32,296 nt of DNA from Streptomyces sp. NRRL F-5630 (GCF_000719475.1 NZ_JOGO01000068.1:1-32296); one strand, 5' to 3'; shown: positions 22,793 to 31,086, numbered from the stretch's first letter. The notes: generated from the letters alone by a model not told the origin. Numbers and translations: made by a program.

Positions 22793-23830
22793 CTACAGCC
22801 CGTGTACGTGCTTCCCCACCGCGTCCGACCAGGAATTCCCCGCCGTCGCGTCCCAGTTGGTGGACCACGTCATCGCGCCCCGGATGCCCGGGTACGTCTT
22901 GTCCGGCTTGAAGCTGCCGCAACTCGTGCCCTTCGCGAGGCAGTCGAGTGCCGCGTTCACGACGCTCGGCTCGACGTAGCCGCCGCCCGCCGCGCTCGCC
23001 GAGGCCGGGACGCCGATACCGACCTGCGAGGGGTCGAGACCGCCTTCGAGCTGGATGCACGCGAGGCCGGTGAGGAAGTCGACCGTGCCCTGCGCGTACA
23101 CCTTTCCGTCGCAGCCGAGCATCGAACCGCTGTTGTAGTACTGCATGTTGACGACCGTCAGGATGTCCTTCACGTCCAGCGCCGTCTTGAAGTACTCGTT
23201 CGACGTCGACTGCATGTCGATCGTCTGCGGCGCCATCGTCAGGACGAAGCCGGAGCCCGCCTTCGCGGCCAGGTCATGCAACGCCTGCGACATGTAGGTG
23301 GAGTTGAGGCCGTTCTCCAGGTCGATGTCGACTCCGTCGAAGCCGTACTCCTGCATCTGCGCGTACAGCGAGTCCGTGAACGCCTCCGCCGAGGCGGCGT
23401 CGTTGACGCTGACCGTGCCCTTCTCGCCGCCGACCGAGAGGATCACGCTCTTCCCCTCGTCCTGCTTCGCCTTCACATCCGCCTTGAACTGCTCCTCGGT
23501 GTAGCCTCCGAGCCCCGCCGAGTCGAGCGAGAAGTCGACCGCGCCCGGTGTCGCGGTCGCGTCCGCGAAGGCGACCGCGATGATGTCGTACTGGTCCTGG
23601 ACGTCCGCCAGCGTCTGGACCGTCGCGCCGTTGTCGAAGTTCTGCCAATAGCCGGTGAGCGCGTGCGCCGGTACGGCCGCCTCCTGCTCCGCCGCGCTCG
23701 CGGGAGCGATGCCGGCCGTGAGCGCCGTGGCACCGAGGGCGAGCGCCGCGACGGTGGCGAGCGCCGTGCCGAGCGCTCCGCCGCGCCCGCGGCCCGCGCG
23801 CGGGGAACGGTGGTGGGGGGAATGCAGCAT
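22793..23830 (-). CDS. Secreted family-18 chitinase
   Basis: A 345-residue exported endo-acting enzyme that cleaves chitin. The ATG at 23830 has AGGAGG 8 nt upstream. A basic head (RSPRAGRGRGG) and a hydrophobic segment to about residue 46 end in APASAAEQ, a signal-peptidase I type site. The catalytic GH18 motif FDGVDIDLE is at ~164-172 with Asp168, Asp170 and Glu172; the substrate-binding strands VILSVGGEKG and VNMQYYNSG are also typical. The catalytic domain begins directly with LTGYWQNFDNGA. No separate chitin-binding or FnIII module is present, so it is a small single-domain form. Its promoter carries a DasR-like site, so control by N-acetylglucosamine status is likely. Confidence 0.93.
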   Translation of the reverse strand: MLHSPHHRSPRAGRGRGGALGTALATVAALALGATALTAGIAPASAAEQEAAVPAHALTGYWQNFDNGATVQTLADVQDQYDIIAVAFADATATPGAVDFSLDSAGLGGYTEEQFKADVKAKQDEGKSVILSVGGEKGTVSVNDAASAEAFTDSLYAQMQEYGFDGVDIDLENGLNSTYMSQALHDLAAKAGSGFVLTMAPQTIDMQSTSNEYFKTALDVKDILTVVNMQYYNSGSMLGCDGKVYAQGTVDFLTGLACIQLEGGLDPSQVGIGVPASASAAGGGYVEPSVVNAALDCLAKGTSCGSFKPDKTYPGIRGAMTWSTNWDATAGNSWSDAVGKHVHGL

Positions 23831-23886
23831 GGAAGAGCCTCCTGTGGGGGGAGTTGATGACGGTGGGGCGCCATCGCCCTCCAAGC

Positions 23887-23898
23887 TGGTCCAGACCA
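23887..23898. promoter_or_regulatory. DasR-responsive element (dre) in the chitinase promoter
   Basis: TGGTCCAGACCA, flanked as GC-TGGTCCAGACCA-AT. It is a near match to the dre consensus A(C/G)TGGTCTAGACCA(G/C)T and to the repeat known from streptomycete chitinase promoters. It lies between the -35 box and the chitinase start. Confidence 0.85.
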
Positions 23899-23906
23899 AT
23901 AAGCGC

Positions 23907-23912
23907 TGTCAA
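23907..23912 (-). promoter_or_regulatory. -35 box of the chitinase promoter
   Basis: TTGACA on the minus strand, immediately upstream of the dre. The corresponding -10 would fall just past the dre, but no good hexamer is visible there. Confidence 0.55.
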
Positions 23913-24361
23913 GAGGCGGTACGGGACTTCTCGTCGCCGGTACGGGACGCACACTGCCCCGTCGCAGCCCCTCCCCACTCCCGTCCGCCGGTCCGGCCTT
24001 CCGCGCCCCCACGCTGGGTCGCGCGTCCTCCGCAGCTCTCCGACGCGTGGGGACGGACGTTTCGGCAAGGGCCCGAAGGCCCCATTCCGTGCGGCACATC
24101 CGGTCACGCGACCGACCGATGCGGGCGGGCAAGTCGTCACAATGAGCCCAACTCCACCGCTGTAACCGCACTTTCCGGCCAAGATCCGGCTTTCGGCCGT
24201 GGAAACCCCGCGCGGTCGTAAGGCGCTACGAACCCTGCGAAGTGGGGTGTTGAGGGTGCTGCGGCTGGATATGGTGCAGGAGCGAGGGGCGGCCTGCCGC
24301 TCGACCGGGCTTCGCGCGCTCGCGCGCGTACGCGCTCGGGGAAGGGTTAGGGGGTGGGACC
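23913..24361. other. Upstream region shared by the chitinase and the Tad locus
   Basis: About 450 bp without a convincing gene, between divergent transcripts. It includes a lower-GC patch around 24140-24250. AGGGGG lies about 10 nt before the GTG at 24362. TTGAGG and TATGGT near 24250 are only 14 bp apart, too close for a standard promoter. Confidence 0.5.
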
Positions 24362-25465
24362 GTGCCGACCGCTGTCGCAGTGACCGGGAGCGATCTCGTG
24401 CTCCCCTCGCCGGACCGCCACACGCCCGGCGCCGTCCCGCTCGGAGCCGCCACGGGCGCCCCGCTCGCCGCGTCGCTCGCCGAACTCCAGGCCTTACTGG
24501 AGCAGCACGGCTGGCTCATCGTGCTGCACTCCAGCGCCGCCGACCCCGAGGCGATCCGCCGGGTGCGCACCGCCCGCGCGGCCCTGGAAGCGGACCGCGT
24601 CACCCTCGTCGGGCTCGATCTGCCCCCGCTCGGACTCGCCCTTGTGGCACTCCAGTTGCGGCAGCTCTCGGTCTGCGACTTCACCCCCGGTGTCCTCGCC
24701 TCGGCCGCCCGCCTCCTCGCCCACTACGTGCACGCGGGCGCCGTGCTCGGCTCGCTCGCCCGGCTCGACCGCGTGCCCGTCCCGCTCGGCTCGCACGCCC
24801 GCTCCTGGCTCCCCGGCACGCAGTACGCGGTCCAGGCGCACCCCGAACCCCGCCTCGTCAAGGCCGTGCCCGGGGCCGAACTCCCCGGCCCGGACTTCGC
24901 GACCCGCCTCTACCTCGCCCACGGCGAGCGTCCCTCGACCTGGCTCGGCGAGACCCTCGCCCGCAGCTGGCAGGTCCAGTCCGTCACCGAAGTGCCCCTC
25001 CCCAAGGACTCCGCGGCCTGGTGGGGCACGGGCAAGCTCACCGAGTTCGCCGCGGGCATCCCCGACATCTCCGTCCTCTACCAGCTCGTCTCCTCCGTGC
25101 GCCGCGAACGCTGCCGCTGGTGCGGGCTCGAATTCCTCGGCGACCGCTGCGGGTTCTGCGGCGCCCCCCTCACCCCGCCGGCCCTCCGCGCCCCGGTCGC
25201 CTCCCGCGAGCCCCGCCGCGAGCTCGGGCGCGAGGGGGCCCGTGAGGCCGGTCACGAGACACCGCGCGATCCGGGACGCGACCTCCCCGCCGCCCGCCGC
25301 GCGGCAGCCGCGCTCCCGCACGCCGGTCCCCGCCCCGACACGGGACTTCCGGGCCCGCCGGGCGAGTTGGGGCCCGTCGCCCCCTCGGGCACGACGCGAG
25401 CCGCCGCCGCGCCGGGTACGGACCCGCCCGACCGCCCGGGCTCGCCGCACCCCCCGTACCGCTGA
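24362..25465 (+). CDS. Zinc-ribbon protein heading the Tad locus; contains a TTA codon
   Basis: A 367-residue protein with a GTG start behind a G-rich ribosome site. I do not know a characterised homologue. Residues ~1-240 look globular and soluble. A four-Cys zinc-ribbon motif C-x2-C-x8-C-x2-C follows (Cys251, 254, 263, 266; CRWCGLEFLGDRCGFCGAPL). The last ~100 residues are Arg/Pro/Ala-rich and probably disordered. Codon 45 is TTA (24494-24496), the leucine codon read by the bldA tRNA in Streptomyces, so translation may be limited to development. Strand and spacing suggest it belongs with the downstream pilus genes, though a 246-bp gap separates it from cpaB. Confidence 0.75.
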   Translation: MPTAVAVTGSDLVLPSPDRHTPGAVPLGAATGAPLAASLAELQALLEQHGWLIVLHSSAADPEAIRRVRTARAALEADRVTLVGLDLPPLGLALVALQLRQLSVCDFTPGVLASAARLLAHYVHAGAVLGSLARLDRVPVPLGSHARSWLPGTQYAVQAHPEPRLVKAVPGAELPGPDFATRLYLAHGERPSTWLGETLARSWQVQSVTEVPLPKDSAAWWGTGKLTEFAAGIPDISVLYQLVSSVRRERCRWCGLEFLGDRCGFCGAPLTPPALRAPVASREPRRELGREGAREAGHETPRDPGRDLPAARRAAAALPHAGPRPDTGLPGPPGELGPVAPSGTTRAAAAPGTDPPDRPGSPHPPYR

Positions 25466-25711
25466 CCAGAAGGCCAGAGGCGCGCGGTACGGGGCTCGCC
25501 CCCGGCGGCCCGTCGACCCCAGGCGCCCGCACAGCCTCAACCCGCCCGCTCCCGACGCCAGACCCCCGCCCGCACGACCAAGGCCCCGTACGCCCCCACG
25601 CCCCCAACACGTCCACTCCCGCCCGCACCCCCGGACCCCGCACCCGCCCGGTGCGGGCCGCCACTCCCCGCTCCCGACCCGACTCCCGCCCCGATCGAGG
25701 TAACTCCGGCC

Positions 25712-26422
25712 ATGAACTCACGCCAGCGCCGAGGCGCCGTCCTGATGGTGCTCTCCGCCGTGTGCGCCCTCATCGCGCTCGTCGGGGTGCTCGGGGTCGT
25801 CAGAAACGTCAACTCCAAGGTGGGGGACGAGAAGACCGCCTACCGGCTCAAGGACGACATCGCCCCGTACAAGAGCCTCGACGCCTCGCAGTTCGAGAAG
25901 GTGTCCATCCCGGCACGCTGGCTGCCCGACACCGCCGTCACACGCCTCGGCGCCCTGCGCGGCAAGATCGCCGTCACCACACTCCACAAAGGCTCGCTGC
26001 TCCAGGACGACATGATCGTGGACCGGCCCGCGCTCAAGGCGGGGGAGCAGGAGATCGCGATCATGATAGACGCGGCCACCGGAGTCGCCGGGAAGATCAC
26101 CCCCGGCTCGTCGGTCAACATCTACGCGACCTTCAAGGGCCGGAACGAGAGTCAGAACGACGAGTCCCGGCTCATCGTCGAGCGCGCCCAGGTCCTCGAC
26201 GTCGGCAAGCTCACTCCCTTCGACCAGAACAACGACGACAATCGCAACCGCTCTACCGAAGCCGTCCCCATCACCTTCGGACTCGGCACCGCGGACGCCC
26301 AACGCGTCGCCTACGCCGAGTCGTTCGCGACCCACGTGCGGCTCGCGCTCGTCGGCGCGGGCGAGCAGCCGCCCGCCGCCGCGGGACCCGACCGCACGTA
26401 CACCCTGGACAAGGACAAGTGA
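25712..26422 (+). CDS. cpaB: CpaB/RcpC-like SAF-domain pilus assembly protein
   Basis: A 236-residue protein whose ATG follows GAGGT by about 9 nt. One N-terminal membrane segment (residues ~9-31, VLMVLSAVCALIALVGVLGVV) anchors an extracytoplasmic part. That part starts with a SAF-type domain (LKDDIAPYKSLDASQFEKVSIPARWLP, then LRGKIAVTTLHKGSLLQDDMI). A beta-rich RcpC-type domain follows (EIAIMIDAATGVAGKITPGSSVNIYATF). In Tad systems CpaB is an accessory envelope protein of pilus assembly. Downstream genes confirm the context. The 246-bp gap before it is Pro-codon-rich non-coding DNA with no clear gene. Confidence 0.8.
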   Translation: MNSRQRRGAVLMVLSAVCALIALVGVLGVVRNVNSKVGDEKTAYRLKDDIAPYKSLDASQFEKVSIPARWLPDTAVTRLGALRGKIAVTTLHKGSLLQDDMIVDRPALKAGEQEIAIMIDAATGVAGKITPGSSVNIYATFKGRNESQNDESRLIVERAQVLDVGKLTPFDQNNDDNRNRSTEAVPITFGLGTADAQRVAYAESFATHVRLALVGAGEQPPAAAGPDRTYTLDKDK

Positions 26423-26432
26423 GGCGGCGGCC

Positions 26433-28046
26433 ATGAGCACGCGCATCCTCCCGGTGGCGGGCGATCCCGACCTCGCCCGTTCCCTCGTCTCCCTGCTCAG
26501 CCAGCTGCCCGAGGCCGAACCGGCCCTGCCCGTACCGGACTCGACCGCGCTCCTCGACGCGCTCGGCCGGCTCGCCGCCGAGTCGCTCGACGAACTCCCC
26601 GAGGTCGTCCTCGTCCACGAACGCGTCGGCCCCGTCCCGGCGCTGGACCTCGTGCACGAGGTCGTGCGGCGCTTCCCGCAGGTCGGCGTCGTCCTCGTCA
26701 CCGCAGACACGGGGACCACCGTCCTCACCGCCGCCATGGACGCGGGCGCGCGCGGCATCCTGCCGCTCCCCCTCACCTACGACGCCCTCTCCGAACGCGT
26801 CCGTGCCGCCGCCGAGTGGGCCACCGGGATGCGCCGCCACCTCGGCAGCGGCCCCGAGAGCGGCGGCGGTTCGGGAGGCGGACGCGTCGTCACCGTCAGC
26901 GGTGCCAAGGGCGGCGTCGGCACGACCCTCGCCGCCGTCCAACTCGCCCTCGCCGCACAGGCGTCGGGGAGCACCGTCGCCCTCGTCGACTTCGACCTCC
27001 AGTGCGGCGACGTCGCCGCCTTCCTCGACGTTCAGTTCCGCCGCTCCAGTGTCGACCTCGCCGGAATCGCGGACCTCACCCCGCGCGTCCTCCAAGACGC
27101 GATGTTCCCGCACCCCAGCGGCCTCGGCCTCCTCCTCGCCCCCGCCGAAGGCGAGCGCGGCGAGGAGGTGACCGAGCGCGCGGCCCGGCAGATCCTCGGC
27201 GCGGTCCGCTCGCGCCACGACCTCGTCGTGGTCGACTGCGGTTCCCAGCTCACCGCCGCGAGCGCCGCCGCCGTCGAACTCGCCGACCAGGCACTGCTGC
27301 TGGTCACACCGGACGTCATGGCGGTACGGGCCGCCAAACGCACCGTGCGCCTGTGGGAACGCCTCCAGATCCGCAAGGCGGAGGAGACCCTCACCGTCCT
27401 CAACCGCCACACCCGCTCCGGCGAGATCGAGACGGCCCTCGTCTCGCGCATCACCGGCACCCGCACCGCGCGCACCACGGTCCCCGCCGCCTACAAGGAA
27501 CTCGCCGGAGCCATCGACGCGGGCCGCGTCCACGAACTCGACGCGCGCGGCACCGTGCGGCAGGGACTGTGGGCCCTCGCGGCCGAACTCGGTCTCGTCC
27601 AGGTCCCCGAGCAGTCCACCGGCGGCCGACGCCGCAAGAAGGGCGCCCACACGGGAGCGTCCAGCGCCCTCGCCCGCCGGAGCGACCGCGGCGCCGTCAC
27701 CCTCGAATTCGCCGGGATCTTCCCCCTCGTCCTCGTCGTCATCGGCCTCATGTGGCAGTGCGCGCTGTACGGGTACACCTTCAGCCTCGCCGCGAACGCC
27801 GCCGACGAGGGCGCCCGCGCGGGCACCGCCGCCGTCGCGGCCGGCGGGGACGGCGCCGGAGCCTGCCGCGCCGCCGCGACCCGCCACCTCCCCGGCGCCT
27901 GGAAGGGCGCCGCCATCGACTGCGGCGGCGCGGGCGACGTCTACCGGACCACCGTCCAGGCCGAGGTCCCGCTCTTCTTCCCCGGCGTCGACGGCGGCTG
28001 GACCGTCAAGGGCAAGGCGGGCGCGGCCACGGAGGGGGACCGATGA
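26433..28046 (+). CDS. CpaE/TadZ-like ATPase fused to a TadE-like pseudopilin
   Basis: A 537-residue protein with two parts normally separate. Residues ~1-130 form a receiver-like domain (DLVHEVVRRFPQVGVVLVTADTG). Residues ~150-395 form a MinD/ParA-like ATPase with deviant Walker A GAKGGVGTT (157-165), VALVDFDLQCGDVAAFLD and LVVVDCGSQLTAAS. The CpaE/TadZ role is polar localisation of Tad machinery. After a basic linker (GGRRRKKG), residues ~420-537 are TadE-like: RGAVTLEFAGIFPLVLVVI with Glu425, one membrane segment, and a Cys-containing beta part ending in PLFFPGVDGGWTV. No ATG, GTG or TTG occurs in frame in the linker, so a separate start is unlikely. Its end overlaps the next gene as ATGA. 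Confidence 0.85.
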   Translation: MSTRILPVAGDPDLARSLVSLLSQLPEAEPALPVPDSTALLDALGRLAAESLDELPEVVLVHERVGPVPALDLVHEVVRRFPQVGVVLVTADTGTTVLTAAMDAGARGILPLPLTYDALSERVRAAAEWATGMRRHLGSGPESGGGSGGGRVVTVSGAKGGVGTTLAAVQLALAAQASGSTVALVDFDLQCGDVAAFLDVQFRRSSVDLAGIADLTPRVLQDAMFPHPSGLGLLLAPAEGERGEEVTERAARQILGAVRSRHDLVVVDCGSQLTAASAAAVELADQALLLVTPDVMAVRAAKRTVRLWERLQIRKAEETLTVLNRHTRSGEIETALVSRITGTRTARTTVPAAYKELAGAIDAGRVHELDARGTVRQGLWALAAELGLVQVPEQSTGGRRRKKGAHTGASSALARRSDRGAVTLEFAGIFPLVLVVIGLMWQCALYGYTFSLAANAADEGARAGTAAVAAGGDGAGACRAAATRHLPGAWKGAAIDCGGAGDVYRTTVQAEVPLFFPGVDGGWTVKGKAGAATEGDR

Positions 28047-28585
28047 CGGGCACGGGGTGCGCGAGGGCGGCCGGCTTCCACGGCATCCGCACGGGTGCGG
28101 AGCGCCGTCCCGCCGCGACGGGCACGCAGCACCGCTCCCGCCGCCCCCGCGCGATCCGCCCCCGGGCGATCCGCCCCCGGGCGATTCGTCCCCGCGCGGC
28201 CCGTCTCCACGCCGTCCGCCCCCACGACGACCGCGGCAGCTCCATCCTCGAATTCGCCGGCTTCCTCCCCGTCCTGCTCCTCGTCGGTCTCGCCGCCATC
28301 CAGCTCGGCCTCGTCGGCTTCGCCGCGAACCAGGCCGGGACCGGCGCCCGCGCCGGGGCACGCGTCGCCTCGCAGGCCGAGGGCGGCGACGGGGTCGCCG
28401 CGGCGCGCGCCGCCATGACCGACGGGCTCGACGCCACCGTCACACCCGGCGGGGGCGGCGACACCACCACGTACACCGTCGCCGTCCACGTACCGACCCT
28501 GCTGCCCTTCGTCGGCAACGGCTGGACCGTTACGCGTTCCGCGACCATGCCCAACGACGACACCGGGGAGGTGGCCCTGCCGTGA
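28043..28585 (+). CDS. TadE-like pseudopilin
   Basis: A 180-residue protein whose ATG overlaps the previous stop. It has an unusual ~63-residue basic head with RAIRP repeated three times. The TadE hallmark follows at ~64-90: RGSSILEFAGFLPVLLLVGLAAIQLGLVG with Glu70, a single membrane span. The C-terminal part (YTVAVHVPTLLPFVGNGWTVTRSA) parallels the fused TadE just upstream, so the two probably come from duplication. TadE proteins are processed pseudopilins needed for Flp pili. The end overlaps cpaF as GTGA. Confidence 0.82.
   Translation: MTGTGCARAAGFHGIRTGAERRPAATGTQHRSRRPRAIRPRAIRPRAIRPRAARLHAVRPHDDRGSSILEFAGFLPVLLLVGLAAIQLGLVGFAANQAGTGARAGARVASQAEGGDGVAAARAAMTDGLDATVTPGGGGDTTTYTVAVHVPTLLPFVGNGWTVTRSATMPNDDTGEVALP
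28151..28195 (+). repeat. 15-bp tandem repeat within tadE (three units)
   Basis: GCGATCCGCCCCCGG at 28151 and 28166, with a two-base-different third copy ending at 28195. It encodes the AIRPR repeat in the basic head of the pseudopilin. Confidence 0.88.
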
Positions 28586-29922
28586 GCCTGCGCTCCCGCA
28601 TCTCCGCGCCCGAGGACGAGGGCGTGCTCGAAGACGGCCGCCTCGTGGCCGGGTACCGCGCCAAGCTCCTGGAGGAGATCGACCTCGCCGAGATGTCCGC
28701 GCTCTCCGCGAGCGAGCGCCGCACCCGCCTCGAACGCGTGCTCGGCCACCTCATCAGCCGCGAGGGCCCGGTCCTCTCCACCGCCGAACGCAGCCGCCTC
28801 ATCCGGCGTGTCGTCGACGAGGCGCTCGGCCTCGGCATCCTCGAACCGCTCCTCGAAGACGCCTCGATCACCGAGATCATGGTCAACGGACCCGACGCGA
28901 TCTTCGTCGAGCGCGCGGGCCGTGTGGAGCGCCTCCCGCTCCGCTTCGCCTCGCACGACCAGCTCATGCAGACCATCGAGCGCATCGTCTCCACGGTCAA
29001 CCGCCGTGTGGACGAGTCGAATCCGATGGTCGACGCCCGCCTCCCGAGCGGCGAGCGCGTCAACGTCATCATCCCGCCGCTCGCGCTCACCGGCGCGACC
29101 CTCACCATCCGCCGCTTCCCGCGCGTCTACACCCTCCCCGAACTCATCGGCCTCGGCTCGCTCGACGAACACATGCTGCTGCTCCTCGCCGCGTTCGTCC
29201 GCGCCCGGCTCAACATCATCGTCGCGGGCGGTACGGGCACCGGCAAGACGACCCTCCTCAACGCGCTCTCCGGCATCGTCCCGGCCCACGAGCGCATCAT
29301 CACCATCGAGGACTCCGCCGAACTCCAGCTCCAGCAGGCCCACGTCATCCGGCTGGAGTCCCGGCCGCCCAACGTCGAGGGCAAGGGCCGCATCACCATC
29401 CGCGACCTCGTACGCAACTCGCTCCGGATGCGCCCCGATCGCATCATCGTCGGCGAGGTACGCGGCGGCGAGACGCTCGACATGCTCCAGGCCATGTCCA
29501 CGGGCCACGACGGCTCCCTCGCGACCGTCCACGCCAACTCCGCCGAGGACGCCCTGATGCGCCTCCAGACCCTCGGATCGATGTCCGAAGTCCGCATTCC
29601 CTTCGAGGCGTTGCGCGACCAGATCAACTCCGCCGTGGACGTCGTCGTGCAACTGGGCCGCCATGCGGACGGTTCCCGGAAGATCACCGAGATCGCGCTC
29701 CTCACCTCGCGCGGCCACGACCCCTTCCGCATCACCACCGTCACCCGCTTCGATGCGGCCCCGCTCTCCGCCGACCGCGTCGTGCGCGGCGCCTACCGGC
29801 ACCTCCCGCTGCCTCGCTCGGTCGCCGAGAAGCTGCACCTCGCGGGCGAGGGGATCCCCGCCGCCTACGGGGTCGCCCCCGACGACGTACTCGCCCGGCA
29901 CACCAGGGAGGCACGCGGATGA
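28582..29922 (+). CDS. cpaF: CpaF/TadA secretion ATPase
   Basis: A 446-residue hexameric AAA-type ATPase of the type II/IV secretion superfamily that powers Flp pilus extension and retraction. The GTG overlaps the tadE stop (GTGA). Motifs present are the N-terminal ITEIMVNGPDAIFVERAGR, ALTGATLTIRRFP, Walker A GGTGTGKTT (216-224), the Asp-box region ERIITIEDSAELQL, Walker B DRIIVGEVRGGE and the His-box STGHDGSLATVHANS. All are typical of CpaF. It ends ATGA-coupled to the small bridging ORF. Confidence 0.93.
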   Translation: MSLRSRISAPEDEGVLEDGRLVAGYRAKLLEEIDLAEMSALSASERRTRLERVLGHLISREGPVLSTAERSRLIRRVVDEALGLGILEPLLEDASITEIMVNGPDAIFVERAGRVERLPLRFASHDQLMQTIERIVSTVNRRVDESNPMVDARLPSGERVNVIIPPLALTGATLTIRRFPRVYTLPELIGLGSLDEHMLLLLAAFVRARLNIIVAGGTGTGKTTLLNALSGIVPAHERIITIEDSAELQLQQAHVIRLESRPPNVEGKGRITIRDLVRNSLRMRPDRIIVGEVRGGETLDMLQAMSTGHDGSLATVHANSAEDALMRLQTLGSMSEVRIPFEALRDQINSAVDVVVQLGRHADGSRKITEIALLTSRGHDPFRITTVTRFDAAPLSADRVVRGAYRHLPLPRSVAEKLHLAGEGIPAAYGVAPDDVLARHTREARG

Positions 29923-30089
29923 CACCGGCCCGCCCCCACGACGGCGGCCCCCGCGCCGCCCATCCCCGCGCCGCCCGCCCCCGTGACGGCGGCCCCCGCG
30001 CCGCCCGCCCCTGCGGCAAGCGCCCCCGCGACACCCGTCCCACCACCACGCGAGCGGTCCGCCGTTCGCGGGAGGAGGCCCCCGCATGA
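29919..30089 (+). CDS. 56-residue Arg/Pro-rich bridging ORF between cpaF and tadB
   Basis: ATG 29919 overlaps the cpaF stop (ATGA) and its own TGA overlaps the tadB ATG (ATGA). It begins MTPARPHDGGPRAA and contains an internal repeat (DGGPRAA twice). The composition is Arg/Pro/Ala with one Cys; no membrane span. I do not recognise it, and the residue bias suggests it may be a translated spacer that carries ribosomes to tadB. The tadB ribosome site GGAGGAGG lies inside it. A real peptide is possible but unproven. Confidence 0.5.
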   Translation: MTPARPHDGGPRAAHPRAARPRDGGPRAARPCGKRPRDTRPTTTRAVRRSREEAPA

Positions 30090-31030
30090 GCAACGGTCCC
30101 GCCTTCCTCGCCCTCGGCGCGACGCTCCTCGCCGGGGTCCTCCTCGTCGCCGCCGCCCGCCTGTGGGCGCAGGGCCGCGCCGACCGCGAGGCCCTCGTCG
30201 ACCGCCTCGCGGGCGACAGCCACCTCGGCACCCGTACGAGAGGCTCCCGCCGCCTCGCCGGACTCGACCGCGCCGTCCGCCGCACCCGCGCGGGCCGCGC
30301 CCTGCACCGCCGCCTCTCCTCGACAGGACTCCCGGTCTCCGCAGGCGAGTTCACGCTCTACGCCCTCGTCGGCCTCGTCCTCCTGTGGACCGTCGCCGCG
30401 ACCGTCCTGGCGCCCTTCTTCGGCCCCCTCGCGGCCCTCGTCGGCGCCTGGTCCGCGTACGCCTTCCTCAACTGGCAGCGCGCCAAGCGGATAGAGGCGT
30501 TCATCAGCCAGCTTCCCGACGTCGCCCGCCTCCTCGCCAACGCCACCGCCGCCGGACTCGCCCTGCGCACCGCGCTCGCGATGGCCGCCGAGGAAATGGA
30601 GAACCCGGCGGGCGAGGAACTGAGCCATGTCGCCGACCAACTGGCGCTCGGCCGCTCCATCGACGAAGCGCTCGACGAGCTCGCGCGCCGCCTTCCCTCG
30701 CGCGAACTCGTCGTTCTCGTCACGACCTTGGTCCTCTCCAACAAAGCGGGCGGCACCGTCGTCGGCTCCCTGCGCAACCTCACGGTCACCCTGGAGGAGC
30801 GCAAGGAGACCCGGCGCGAGGTCCGCACGATGCTCTCCGAGGTCAACGCGACCGCCTTCACCGTGCCCGCGCTCGGCCTCGGCTCGCTCCTCCTCGTCAA
30901 CGCCCAGAACGACGGCGCCCTCCACCGCGTCACCGGCTCGGGGCTCGGCCAGTTCCTCATCCTGCTCTCCCTCGGCCTCTACACCGTGGGCTTCTTCGTC
31001 ATCCGCCGCCTCGGAAGGATCGACGTATGA
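30086..31030 (+). CDS. tadB: TadB-like inner-membrane platform protein (type II secretion F family)
   Basis: A 314-residue membrane protein with ATG at 30086 and GGAGGAGG 7 nt upstream. Hydrophobic segments lie at about 7-25, 90-125 and 270-305. The cytoplasmic T2SSF part reads QLPDVARLLANATAAGLALRTALAMAAEEMENP, LGRSIDEALDELARRLPSRELVVLVTTLVLSNKAGG. It forms the platform that CpaF acts on, together with TadC. The end overlaps the next small ORF as ATGA. Confidence 0.9.
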   Translation: MSNGPAFLALGATLLAGVLLVAAARLWAQGRADREALVDRLAGDSHLGTRTRGSRRLAGLDRAVRRTRAGRALHRRLSSTGLPVSAGEFTLYALVGLVLLWTVAATVLAPFFGPLAALVGAWSAYAFLNWQRAKRIEAFISQLPDVARLLANATAAGLALRTALAMAAEEMENPAGEELSHVADQLALGRSIDEALDELARRLPSRELVVLVTTLVLSNKAGGTVVGSLRNLTVTLEERKETRREVRTMLSEVNATAFTVPALGLGSLLLVNAQNDGALHRVTGSGLGQFLILLSLGLYTVGFFVIRRLGRIDV

Positions 31031-31086
31031 GCCACCGCCCGGCACGTCGCGTACGGACCCGCCGCACGGGAAGGACCGCCGCATGA
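31027..31086 (+). CDS. 19-residue basic bridging ORF between tadB and tadC
   Basis: ATG 31027 overlaps the tadB stop and its TGA overlaps the tadC ATG, both as ATGA. It encodes MSHRPARRVRTRRTGRTAA, strongly basic. A good ribosome site (GGAAGGA) precedes it inside tadB, and the tadC ribosome site is inside it. The 20-nt junction before it (31013-31032) recurs at 31069-31088 with 17/20 identity. It may therefore have arisen by duplication of the tadB-tadC join. Probably a coupling element rather than a functional peptide. Confidence 0.45.
   Translation: MSHRPARRVRTRRTGRTAA

Noticed and set aside
27600..27700. Separate start for an independent TadE gene after the CpaE-like ATPase
   Set aside because: No ATG, GTG or TTG in frame in the linker and no ribosome site; the frame is continuous.
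28006..30354. Minus-strand open frame of 782 codons through the Tad locus
   Set aside because: Shadow of tadE, cpaF and tadB, which carry diagnostic motifs on the plus strand.
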